DNA of 64,000 bases from Kangiella sp. (GTDB lineage: Bacteria > Pseudomonadota > Gammaproteobacteria > Enterobacterales > Kangiellaceae): the NCBI GenBank assembly GCA_028284185.1, contig JANQSG010000004.1:1-64000 (forward strand), read 5' to 3'. Position 1 is the stretch's first letter. Each line of letters starts with the position of its first letter. A program made the position numbers and the translations under genes. Under the pieces are notes generated by a model. That model was not told the origin of the DNA. It saw nothing but the letters and a program-made list of their open reading frames with translations, and made no database searches. Below, one piece after another: positions 17,011 to 24,456 of the stretch.

Positions 17011-17461
17011 TCCAATAGTCTTGATAACCATCTGGTAGTTGGACTCGGACTTCGTCATCAATTTGCTTTTTTAAAATAGCTTGGGCCATTGGTGAATCAA
17101 CACTGATATAGTGTTTTTCCTGATCAAACTCGTCCGAGCCCACGATTCGATACATCACCTCAACGCCATTTTCATCTTGCAAAGTCACTTCAGCGCCAAA
17201 GTAAACCTTGTCTTGATCGCCAGGTTTATGCTCAATCACTTGAAACTCTTGGCAGCGTTTTTGCAAGTAACGTAAACGCCTATCAATTTCACGCAGTTGT
17301 TTTTTTCGGTAGATATACTCTGCATTTTCACTACGATCACCTTCAGCTGCAGCCGTTCCCAGAGCTTTAGTAACTTCTGGGCGTAGGGTGCGAACTATAT
17401 AAGCGAGTTCGTTGCGCAGCTTGGTTGCGCCGGCTAATGTGATCAAGTTCGAGCGTTTCAT
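16979..17461 (-). CDS. greB: Transcription elongation factor GreB
   Basis: 160 residues. The N-terminal coiled-coil hairpin (about 1-75) has the acidic tip DRSENAEYIYRKKQLREIDR, which enters the RNA polymerase secondary channel to stimulate transcript cleavage. A C-terminal FKBP-like domain follows (VTLQDENGVEVMYRIVGSDEFD). The LRPEVTKALGTAAAEGDRSE region and the aromatic C-terminus match GreB better than GreA. It is read leftward behind a small lipoprotein gene 16 bases upstream. Confidence 0.94.
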   Translation of the reverse strand: MKRSNLITLAGATKLRNELAYIVRTLRPEVTKALGTAAAEGDRSENAEYIYRKKQLREIDRRLRYLQKRCQEFQVIEHKPGDQDKVYFGAEVTLQDENGVEVMYRIVGSDEFDQEKHYISVDSPMAQAILKKQIDDEVRVQLPDGYQDYWITAIYYPDLD

Positions 17462-17477
17462 TATTAAAGCTTGATTA

Positions 17478-17690
17478 TTATGGTTTGACTTCTTCTTTCT
17501 CTTTTTTCTCTTTTTCTATGGCTTCAAGTTGTTTGTTGAGATTATCAACGCGCCTGTTCATTTCAGCTTCAACCTGTTTAGCTTTATCCAAGTGTTGCTT
17601 TTTATAGTCAGAAAGCAGTTTATCGCTTTCTTTGGGTTCATTAGAGCAGGCAACTAATAATAAACTGCTAATGAGGACTAGGTATTTCAT
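17478..17690 (-). CDS. Small coiled-coil lipoprotein (70 aa)
   Basis: MKYLVLISSLLLVACSNEP is a lipoprotein signal with lipobox LVAC (Cys15). The mature ~55 residues are a continuous charged helix (DKAKQVEAEMNRRVDNLNKQ) rich in Glu and Lys, likely a coiled coil. A GGAGAAG-type ribosome-binding site precedes the ATG. The greB start is 16 bases downstream, so the two probably form an operon. Family and function are unknown. Confidence 0.75.
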   Translation of the reverse strand: MKYLVLISSLLLVACSNEPKESDKLLSDYKKQHLDKAKQVEAEMNRRVDNLNKQLEAIEKEKKEKEEVKP

Positions 17691-17735
17691 AGTACTTCTC
17701 CTTTTGTAAACTTTTATTATAGGGCGTAAATAATA

Positions 17736-17761
17736 AATAAAAAAGCCGGCAAGAGCCGGCT
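17736..17761 (-). terminator. Terminator of the outer-membrane protein gene
   Basis: On the minus strand AGCCGGC-TCTT-GCCGGCT is followed by a T-rich tract (TTTTTTATT), 24 bases after the stop codon of the gene at 17785-18768. Confidence 0.85.
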
Positions 17762-17784
17762 AAAACTAGTGGAGTATTCTATTA

Positions 17785-18768
17785 TTAGAATGCGTATTGC
17801 CAACCTAATACCAGGCTCCAGTCTCTACCTAATTGTGGCCCATCTAATTTTTGATGAATAGTTTTAGTAGCTTCAAGTGCTAGGCGATGTCCAGTGTGCA
17901 AGTTATAGTTTAAACCAAGACTCAGATCCCAAAAATGGCCAGCGCGTAATTCGGGATCAGCAGTGGGTACCAGCATAGGGTTAAGGGCAATATCAGCACC
18001 TTTAATATTGTTTTGGTTAATGTATTGTATTCCAACGTTGCCTGACCATTGATGACTTAAGTTATAGGCATACCAGGAATTGAGTTCAAGTTTATTGCCC
18101 AAACGGTAATCCAGATCATTAGTGCCGGTTCTTAGAATTTGTTTGGCCTGTATGCCCCAGGAGCCATTGGTAAAAAATTCTTTGTGAGTTAAAGCCAGGA
18201 TTGCATCATAAGTGCCCGAACCCAGTTGCATCGGATAAGGTAGTCTGACATTACCCATTGGCGTATTACCTCTTTCTTCAATATCACCGGTTGGAATCGA
18301 AACACCAATTTGATAGTGAGTATTGCGGCTCGCATTTTTTTGAATATTAACCAAGGCGCTAATACTGCTATCACCTAAACCTGAAGTGGCGGTTGTGAAA
18401 TTTGCGCCCATGCGAGTTAAATGATCCATATCATTATCTAAATAATTGATCATTGCCATTAAGGTAATATCATCGCTGGGAGCATACATTAATCCCAACA
18501 TATGCATCTGCATAGTCATTTCCAGCGGTGAAACCATATAATCATTGAGTACCTGTTGTGCTGAGATGTTGTTTGAGTCCAGGTAATTTTCAGGCATATC
18601 CATACTCATAAAACGGTAAGACATCATCCACTCACCAGCTTTATGCGTATGGTCACCCATAATCGAAATTGGAGCATGATCATCGGGACGACTTGAATCT
18701 GCCTGGCAGACAGCTATCAAAGTAGAAAGAATAAAAGTATTAATTAATAAGCTTTTGATGAATTTCAT
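17785..18768 (-). CDS. Outer-membrane beta-barrel protein (putative transporter-type)
   Basis: 327 residues with a signal peptide (about 1-23, cleavage after CQA), alternating amphipathic strands and a C-terminal aromatic ending WQYAF typical of outer-membrane barrels. The segment after the signal (SIMGDHTHKAGEWMMSYRFMSMDM) and the next 70 residues are unusually rich in Met and His, reminiscent of barrels found near metal (copper) genes. The general fold fits the phenol-degradation meta-pathway-like/uncharacterised barrel families. It is divergent from regB, and the shared 133-bp intergenic region holds a candidate RegA-type operator. Metal binding is inference. Confidence 0.7.
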   Translation of the reverse strand: MKFIKSLLINTFILSTLIAVCQADSSRPDDHAPISIMGDHTHKAGEWMMSYRFMSMDMPENYLDSNNISAQQVLNDYMVSPLEMTMQMHMLGLMYAPSDDITLMAMINYLDNDMDHLTRMGANFTTATSGLGDSSISALVNIQKNASRNTHYQIGVSIPTGDIEERGNTPMGNVRLPYPMQLGSGTYDAILALTHKEFFTNGSWGIQAKQILRTGTNDLDYRLGNKLELNSWYAYNLSHQWSGNVGIQYINQNNIKGADIALNPMLVPTADPELRAGHFWDLSLGLNYNLHTGHRLALEATKTIHQKLDGPQLGRDWSLVLGWQYAF

Positions 18769-18827
18769 AATGCAATGTCACTGACTAAACTTGCCGAGAT
18801 TATAGTAGTAATTACCATCTAACCCTA

Positions 18828-18844
18828 TGTGACAAATTGTCGCA
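18828..18844. promoter_or_regulatory. Candidate RegA/PrrA-type operator
   Basis: TGTGACA-AAT-TGTCGCA is a 7+3+7 inverted repeat with one mismatch, between divergent regB and the outer-membrane gene. The half-site TGCGACA/TGTGACA resembles the GCGNC-type half-sites known for RegA/PrrA/ActR response regulators. The position would allow autoregulation of regBA and control of the barrel gene. Site seen; function inferred. Confidence 0.45.
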
Positions 18845-18901
18845 CCTATATGCAGTATTAACAGTGTTTTAAGGAAGCAGCCGATCGGAACTTGATTTAT
18901 A

Positions 18902-20167
18902 ATGCACTTAAGCAATTTTAAACTCAACGCTATGACAAAGCCTTTTTTATCCAAAGAAATTCTGTTGCCTTTAAGTTGGATAAGAGCTGCCGCTTTGGTG
19001 CTGCAGTTAATTTATTTGTTTTGGTTGGGACAAAGCCTGATTGCTGCCATATGGGTTATCTTAGTGCTGCAGCTGGTGCTGTTATTAAATCAGTTTTTTT
19101 ATCGTAAAGAGTCCAGTCAAAACCTGTTAATGGTGAATCTGGCAATTGACGCAATATTATTGGCCGCCTATGTCTATTTCACCGGCGGTTCATCCAATCC
19201 ATTGATTTCTTTATTGTTACTGCCAGTTATTACTGCATCTGTGTTACTGAGCTTCAAAACTTCTTTAATGGTATTGGTGGTTACTAATGTAAGTTATGCT
19301 TTAATCTGGTGGCAAAGTCAAAATCAGCACCAACATCATCTTGATCAAGGATTTAATCAACATGTGATTGGTATGTGGCTGGTTTTTATAGCTACCAGTT
19401 GTTTGATATTTTTTGTCGTGTCATACCTGTCTCGAGCCAATCAACAGCAGCAGAGTTGGATTACTAGGCAAAAACAGCGGCAAATTCGAGATGAGCATAT
19501 TATGGCATTGGGCTTATCTGCTGCTGATGCTGCGCACCAAATCAATACACCGCTATCGACCTTATCTGTATTGCTGGAAGAGGTTGTCGCTACCCAGAAT
19601 GCGGATGAACTCAATGCCAGTACGCAGGTTATGCAACAGCAGATAGCTCGTTGTCATGAAATTACTAAGAATATGTCGGCACAGTATAAACAATTAAGTA
19701 GCAATGAGTTGGTAAAAACTTCAGTTGCTGATTTTATTGATTTATTGACCAATAAGTATCGTTTACTACATCCGCAAACTCGTCTGCTGGTTGAATCCGG
19801 ATATACTGCAAAGTGGCAAGATGCTTTTGTCTGGTCACATCTGGGGTTACATAGTGCTTTTCTTAATATTTTAGATAATGCTGCTAAGGCCAGTCAGGTT
19901 AAACAAAAAGACTTCATTAACTTATACTTAAGTAAAGATAAATTTACTGATAGTTTGGTGATAAAAGTGATTGATTACGGTGAGGGTATTGATGACAGCT
20001 TTTATCAGTATTACGGGCTTATTCCAGCAGAAACTTCCGCTAGTGGTATGGGTGTTGGCAGTTTGGTTTCCAGTGCCAGTATAGAACGAGTGGGTGGCAG
20101 TTTGGCTATAGACAATCATCCCGAAGGTGGGGCTTTAGTGACAATCACATTGCCTTTGATTAAGTAA
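18902..20167 (+). CDS. regB: RegB/PrrB-family redox sensor histidine kinase
   Basis: 421 residues with six membrane segments (about 22-180). The quinone-pocket motif GGSSNP (95-100) lies in a membrane loop as in RegB. The H-box has His212 in AADAAHQINTPLSTL, and Cys251 in QIARCHEIT sits at the spacing of the redox-active cysteine of RegB. The HATPase domain has N-box NILDNAAKAS, and GMGVGSLVSSASIERVGG near the end. It senses quinone/redox state at the inner membrane and phosphorylates RegA, encoded 15 bases downstream. An alternative ATG lies 30 bases into the frame; neither has a strong Shine-Dalgarno. Confidence 0.9.
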   Translation: MHLSNFKLNAMTKPFLSKEILLPLSWIRAAALVLQLIYLFWLGQSLIAAIWVILVLQLVLLLNQFFYRKESSQNLLMVNLAIDAILLAAYVYFTGGSSNPLISLLLLPVITASVLLSFKTSLMVLVVTNVSYALIWWQSQNQHQHHLDQGFNQHVIGMWLVFIATSCLIFFVVSYLSRANQQQQSWITRQKQRQIRDEHIMALGLSAADAAHQINTPLSTLSVLLEEVVATQNADELNASTQVMQQQIARCHEITKNMSAQYKQLSSNELVKTSVADFIDLLTNKYRLLHPQTRLLVESGYTAKWQDAFVWSHLGLHSAFLNILDNAAKASQVKQKDFINLYLSKDKFTDSLVIKVIDYGEGIDDSFYQYYGLIPAETSASGMGVGSLVSSASIERVGGSLAIDNHPEGGALVTITLPLIK

Positions 20168-20182
20168 AAAAGAGCCTGAAGC

Positions 20183-20716
20183 ATGAGACAGATGTTACTG
20201 ATTGAGGACGATGAAGTGTTTGCCAGGGTGTTGCAGACATCCATGAGTCATAAGGGCATTGAAGTAAAACACTTATCCAGTCTCAGTAAACTATTAACAT
20301 TAACTGAAAGTCATTTTGATTATATTGTTTTGGATTTATTTTTAGCGAACGAGTCGGGCCTGGATGCTTTAACACCTTTAAGAAACAGTTATCCCAAAGC
20401 TAAGATCCTGATTTTGACCGGATATGCCAGCATTGCTACTACGGTGCAGGCTATTAAAGCAGGAGCAGATAACTATTTACCAAAACCAGCCAATGCAAGT
20501 CAGATATTGCAGGCTCTGGAAGCAAACTTTGATTACTCTAGCCATCAAGACAGGTTGGAGCGCGAGGTACTATCGGTTGAGCAAATGCAGTGGGAGCATA
20601 TTCAGAAGGTATTGACTGAGAATGGAGGAAACATATCGGCTACTGCGAGGGCTTTAGGTATGCATCGGCGTACTTTGCAAAGAAGGCTTTATAAGAAGCC
20701 AAAAAACAATAAATGA
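20183..20716 (+). CDS. regA: RegA/PrrA/ActR-family response regulator
   Basis: 177 residues. The receiver domain has acidic pocket Glu8-Asp9-Asp10, phospho-acceptor Asp51 (YIVLDLFLANESG), Thr in ILTGYAS and Lys in YLPKPANA. A short linker leads to a Fis-type helix-turn-helix at the C-terminus (ENGGNISATARALGMHRRTL). This lean layout without an AAA domain is characteristic of RegA/PrrA/ActR/RoxR global redox regulators. It forms an operon with the cognate kinase. Confidence 0.93.
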   Translation: MRQMLLIEDDEVFARVLQTSMSHKGIEVKHLSSLSKLLTLTESHFDYIVLDLFLANESGLDALTPLRNSYPKAKILILTGYASIATTVQAIKAGADNYLPKPANASQILQALEANFDYSSHQDRLEREVLSVEQMQWEHIQKVLTENGGNISATARALGMHRRTLQRRLYKKPKNNK

Positions 20717-20733
20717 TATTGATAATTATTATT
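20715..20733. promoter_or_regulatory. Fur box before the FecA-like receptor
   Basis: GATATTGATAATTATTATT matches the classical 19-bp Fur consensus GATAATGATAATCATTATC at 16 positions. It begins at the regA stop and ends about 57 bases before the receptor ATG. The continuation ATTTAGATTTA is shared with the operator at 26717-26749. Confidence 0.8.
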
Positions 20734-20789
20734 ATTTAGATTTATAATGTGGTCAGTTTTTAACATACCCAATAAAGCTGGTTAATATC

Positions 20790-23006
20790 ATGACAATCCT
20801 ATCTAAATTGAGCTTGGTCGCTACAGCCGTAGTGCTAGCAGTGCAAATCAACCCTTTAATTGCAGAAGAAGAAACAGAAGAGGGAAATACGGTAACCATT
20901 ATTGGTTCTAAGCAGGACGCTAAAAAGGTAGCTGGTTCAGCCCATGCGGTAACCGAGATTGAACTTGAAGAAATGAAATACACGGATGCAACGCGCGCTT
21001 TACAGCGTGTTCCTGGCGTTTACATTCAGCAAGAAGATGGTCTTGGTTTGCGTCCCAACATTGGTATTCGTGGTAGCGGTACTGAGCGTTCAGGTCGAGT
21101 TACCTTAATGGAAGACGGAGTACTAATCGCTCCAGCGCCTTATACGGCTTCTTCGGCTTATTATTTCCCAACTTTTGACCGTATGGTTGGTATTGAGGTT
21201 TTAAAAGGCCCAGCGGCAATTAAATATGGCCCTTTCACCACTGGCGGTGCTATTAATTTCATTTCTCGTCAGATTCCTGATTCAAGCCAGGGTCAATTAA
21301 ATTTGGAGTTTGGTGAAGATGGTCAAAAGCGTTTTTATGGTTATTATGGCCAGAGCTTAGATAATTTTGGTTTCTTAATTGAAGCGAATAAACACCAGTA
21401 CGATGGCTTCAAACAAGTGGATCGCTCTGCTGGCGATACGGGCTTTGATAAAGACGATTATTTGCTTAAATTCCGCTTTAATAGTGATCTTAATGCCGAT
21501 ATTTACCAACAATTGGATATTAAAATTCAGCATTCTACTGAAGATTCTGATCAAACTTATTTGGGATTGACGGAAGCAGATTATGCAGCTAATCCTTATC
21601 GTCAATACGGTTTATCGGAACTGGATAACTTTGCAGGTGAGCATGATCAATATATGGTTACTTACAGTGTCGATTTTTCAGATAACTTCGGCATGGATTT
21701 GATTGCTTACCGTAATGAAACATTCCGTAACTGGTTCAAAACCGAAGGGATCCATGTTGGCGGCAGTGCTGTTGGTTCGCGCTCAAGCTGGGCTAGTGTG
21801 GTTAGTGCCATTAATACTGGTGGTGCTAATGCAGCTTATTTTCAGTCGGTTTTAGATGGCACAGATACTAACGCTGGTGATCAAATTGAAATTCGTTCAA
21901 ACAGACGTGAATATGTGAGTGAAGGCATTCAATTAAACTTTGATTGGAATTTCACTACCGGCTCTGCTGAACATAATTTACAGTTTGGTATTCGCAAGCA
22001 TGACGATGAAGAAGATCGCTTACAAAGAAATAGTTTCTATATCCAACAAGCTGGTGCTTTAGTATTGGATGATATTGGTATTTTAGGTAATGCAGGGAAT
22101 CGTTTACAAACTGCAGAATCAACTTCTTTATATTTGGTAGATACCATTGAAGTCGGTAATTGGATCTTAACCCCAGGTTTGCGTCATGAAGATATTGATT
22201 TAGCCAGAACTCGCTGGAACCGTTCAGGTCCAGGTCGTACGGCTGCGGATGTGCGTGATGGTCGTGAAAATTCAGTATCTGAATTACTACCAGGATTTGG
22301 CGCTCTTTATAAATTAAATGATTCCAGTTCCTTATTATTTGGTATTAACAAAGGTTTTGCTCCTCCTGGCAATGATACGGGTGATAAACCAGAAGAGAGT
22401 TGGAACTTTGAAACAGGCGTTCGTTTTTCAGGTGATAGCTATAATAGTGAGTTTATTGTTTTCGTTAATGACTATGATAACTTGCTTGGTGAGTGTTCAA
22501 ATGCCAATAGCGGTTGTGATTCTAACAATGATGGTGATAAGGAAAATGGTGGTAAGGCTAAAGTTCAAGGCTTTGAGTTCACCATAGCTGGTGAGCTAGC
22601 TAATAACTGGCCAGCACGCTTTAGCTATACTTATACCGATACAGAGTTTGAAAGTAGCTTTGACAGTGATGTTTGGGGAACCGTAGAAAATGGCAACCCA
22701 ATCCCTTATATTCCTGAAAATCTGGCCCAATTAGCCATTGGTTATGACAACAAAACCTGGAATATATATGCTACGGCAAACTCTATTTCGGGTGTTTGTA
22801 CTAAAGCCGCTTGTGGTCAATTCGAAAAAACCGATTCTTTGTTTATGGTTGATTTGTCAGGTGAGTATCACTTGAATGATCAAACCAGTATCTATGCGGT
22901 GATTGATAACTTATTCGAAGAAGACGGGATTGCAGCGCGAGAACCTTATGGCGCGCGTCCGGTAAAAGCCAGAACAGCTAAGGTTGGTGTTAAATTTAGC
23001 TTTTAA
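20790..23006 (+). CDS. TonB-dependent receptor, FecA-like (iron siderophore/dicitrate type)
   Basis: 738 residues: signal peptide (1-25), a TonB-box-like EGNTVTIIGSK, a plug domain (about 45-160) with RALQRVPGVYIQQEDG and VGIEVLKGPAAIKYGPFTTGG, and a C-terminal 22-strand barrel ending KVGVKFSF. The barrel segment NDYDNLLGECSNANSGC and GGKAKVQGFEF resembles ferric-citrate receptor (FecA) relatives, but the N-terminal signalling domain of true FecA is absent. It imports a ferric chelate across the outer membrane using TonB. The upstream Fur box indicates iron repression. Family certain, substrate tentative. Confidence 0.9.
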   Translation: MTILSKLSLVATAVVLAVQINPLIAEEETEEGNTVTIIGSKQDAKKVAGSAHAVTEIELEEMKYTDATRALQRVPGVYIQQEDGLGLRPNIGIRGSGTERSGRVTLMEDGVLIAPAPYTASSAYYFPTFDRMVGIEVLKGPAAIKYGPFTTGGAINFISRQIPDSSQGQLNLEFGEDGQKRFYGYYGQSLDNFGFLIEANKHQYDGFKQVDRSAGDTGFDKDDYLLKFRFNSDLNADIYQQLDIKIQHSTEDSDQTYLGLTEADYAANPYRQYGLSELDNFAGEHDQYMVTYSVDFSDNFGMDLIAYRNETFRNWFKTEGIHVGGSAVGSRSSWASVVSAINTGGANAAYFQSVLDGTDTNAGDQIEIRSNRREYVSEGIQLNFDWNFTTGSAEHNLQFGIRKHDDEEDRLQRNSFYIQQAGALVLDDIGILGNAGNRLQTAESTSLYLVDTIEVGNWILTPGLRHEDIDLARTRWNRSGPGRTAADVRDGRENSVSELLPGFGALYKLNDSSSLLFGINKGFAPPGNDTGDKPEESWNFETGVRFSGDSYNSEFIVFVNDYDNLLGECSNANSGCDSNNDGDKENGGKAKVQGFEFTIAGELANNWPARFSYTYTDTEFESSFDSDVWGTVENGNPIPYIPENLAQLAIGYDNKTWNIYATANSISGVCTKAACGQFEKTDSLFMVDLSGEYHLNDQTSIYAVIDNLFEEDGIAAREPYGARPVKARTAKVGVKFSF

Positions 23007-23032
23007 TGATTAATCCATAATTATCATATCTC

Positions 23033-23057
23033 AAGCCCGCTTTTGCGGGCTTTTTTT
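23033..23057 (+). terminator. Terminator of the FecA-like receptor gene
   Basis: AAGCCCGC-TTTT-GCGGGCTT forms an 8-bp stem followed by a long T-run, 26 bases after the stop codon. Confidence 0.93.
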
Positions 23058-23112
23058 GCAAAAAATTTCTGAGTAGCTTGTAAAATATTTGACTAGTATC
23101 AATAATAGCTTT

Positions 23113-23661
23113 ATGAGTTTATCCAAATCAAAAGCACGTAAACTGATTCACCAAAGACGTATTCGTTGTAATGGATATTTACGTGAAGATGGCTTATGGG
23201 ATATCGAGGCACAACTGACTGACGATAAGGCCTATAATTTTCCAACTTTACAACGCGGTAAATTGCCAGTTGGCGAACTGGTACATGATATTTGGTTACG
23301 TTTAACCTTGAGTAATGAATTGATCATTGAAGATGCTGAAGCCAGTTTGTCCATTACGCCTTTTGGCCATTGTGCTGAGATTGAACCTAATGTAAAAGGT
23401 TTGAAAGGTTTAAAAATTAAAAGTGGTTGGACACAACATGCCAAACAAAGAATTGGTGGCACTGACGGTTGTTCACACATAACCGAATTACTAAGACCGA
23501 TGGCCACAACGGCTATTCAAACGATCTATCCTTATTTAACTTTTGCTGAAGATGGACGTTTTCCAATTAGTGATAGTTTGATTAATTCCTGTCATGGGTT
23601 TGCTGATGACAAGACTGTGATCAAAGTACTGGCACCGGAAAAATATCGAGGAGAGAAGTAA
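23113..23661 (+). CDS. DUF2889 family protein
   Basis: 182 residues from the ATG at 23113; the frame can extend to a TTG at 23089, but the ATG keeps the family start near IHQRRIRCNGYLREDGLWDI. The conserved pattern R-x-Y-x-R-x-D-G-L-W-D-I-E-A-x-L-T-D-x-K, H-D-I-W-L-R-L-T and I-G-G-T-D-G-C-S-H-I-T-E-L identifies DUF2889. The invariant His/Asp/Cys residues could form a metal or catalytic site, but no activity is established to my knowledge. yqcC starts 2 bases after its stop, so the pair is co-translated. Confidence 0.8.
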   Translation: MSLSKSKARKLIHQRRIRCNGYLREDGLWDIEAQLTDDKAYNFPTLQRGKLPVGELVHDIWLRLTLSNELIIEDAEASLSITPFGHCAEIEPNVKGLKGLKIKSGWTQHAKQRIGGTDGCSHITELLRPMATTAIQTIYPYLTFAEDGRFPISDSLINSCHGFADDKTVIKVLAPEKYRGEK

Positions 23662-23663
23662 TC

Positions 23664-24002
23664 ATGGCGCAAATTGATTGGTTTAAAAAATATAAAAATA
23701 ACCTTGAGCAAATCCAATCATTATTGCAAGAGTTAAATCTTTGGAGTGAAGTCGCACCATCGGCAAAGGCCATGCAAAGCAGTATGCCCTTTGCGGTAGA
23801 TACCATGCCGTTTGAAAACTGGTTGCAATTTATTTTCCTGCCGAAAATGATGGAATCAGTAGAGCAGAGACGTTTACCGCCGGGCCCGGCACAGATTTCA
23901 CCGATTGCGGAAGAGGTTTATAAGGGACAAGCAGATATAAAACCTTTAATCGATATTCTTAAAAAGTTTGATGAAATTTCTCATCTCAGTCATTTGCATT
24001 AA
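23664..24002 (+). CDS. yqcC: YqcC family protein (DUF446)
   Basis: 112 residues, usual family length about 105-115. The central MPFENWLQFIFLPKMMES and LPPGPAQISPIAEE are the family hallmark. It is a small cytosolic helical protein; in E. coli yqcC lies next to truC (tRNA pseudouridine synthase), but here it is in a DUF2889-yqcC-dksA-like run with tight spacing. The molecular role is unknown. Confidence 0.88.
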   Translation: MAQIDWFKKYKNNLEQIQSLLQELNLWSEVAPSAKAMQSSMPFAVDTMPFENWLQFIFLPKMMESVEQRRLPPGPAQISPIAEEVYKGQADIKPLIDILKKFDEISHLSHLH

Positions 24003-24010
24003 CCAATCTT

Positions 24011-24364
24011 ATGAGCTTAACGCTTAAGCAAACTCTGGAGCTAAAACGGCAACTTGAATGCTTGGAGTTAAAAATGCTTGATCTTTTAGCGCTTGCTCAT
24101 TCATCCAGTGATCGAGTGGAGCTTGATCAGGCTCGCATGGGGCGTGTCTCAAGAGGTGATGCCTTATTGCAACAATCTATGGCTAAGGCAGGGCATAGTA
24201 GAACTGAAGATAGATTGATCCAGGTTCGGCAGGCTTTAAAACGAATTGAGCGAGATGAGTATGGCGATTGTTTGCATTGTTTTAAAGCTATATCTGTTGA
24301 GCGTTTACAGTTGGCACCGGAAACACCATTGTGTATTGAATGTCAGGCGCAAATTGAAGGATAA
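24011..24364 (+). CDS. DksA/TraR-type C4 zinc-finger protein
   Basis: 117 residues. An N-terminal coiled coil (about 5-85) is followed by the DksA/TraR zinc finger DCLHCFKAI...TPLCIECQAQ with four cysteines (C-x2-C, x17, C-x2-C). The RVELDQARMGRVSRGDAL segment resembles YbiI/YocK-like relatives. It is shorter than true DksA (about 150) and lacks its coiled-coil tip DxxDxA, so it probably binds RNA polymerase or acts in another way. It lies 8 bases after yqcC, last gene of the run. Confidence 0.82.
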   Translation: MSLTLKQTLELKRQLECLELKMLDLLALAHSSSDRVELDQARMGRVSRGDALLQQSMAKAGHSRTEDRLIQVRQALKRIERDEYGDCLHCFKAISVERLQLAPETPLCIECQAQIEG

Positions 24365-24386
24365 AAAAAGCCCCGCCGAAGCGGGG
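24363..24386 (-). terminator. Terminator of the heme receptor gene
   Basis: CCCCGC-TTCG-GCGGGG on the minus strand with a UUCG-type loop runs into a seven-T tract. It is oriented for the leftward TonB receptor gene and lies directly after the dksA-like gene on the other strand. Confidence 0.88.
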
Positions 24387-24456
24387 TGATTAGCGTGAAG
24401 AGACCTATGGTTTTATAGTTATAAGAATTTTGGTTAATTAAAGTAAGAGCTTGTCT

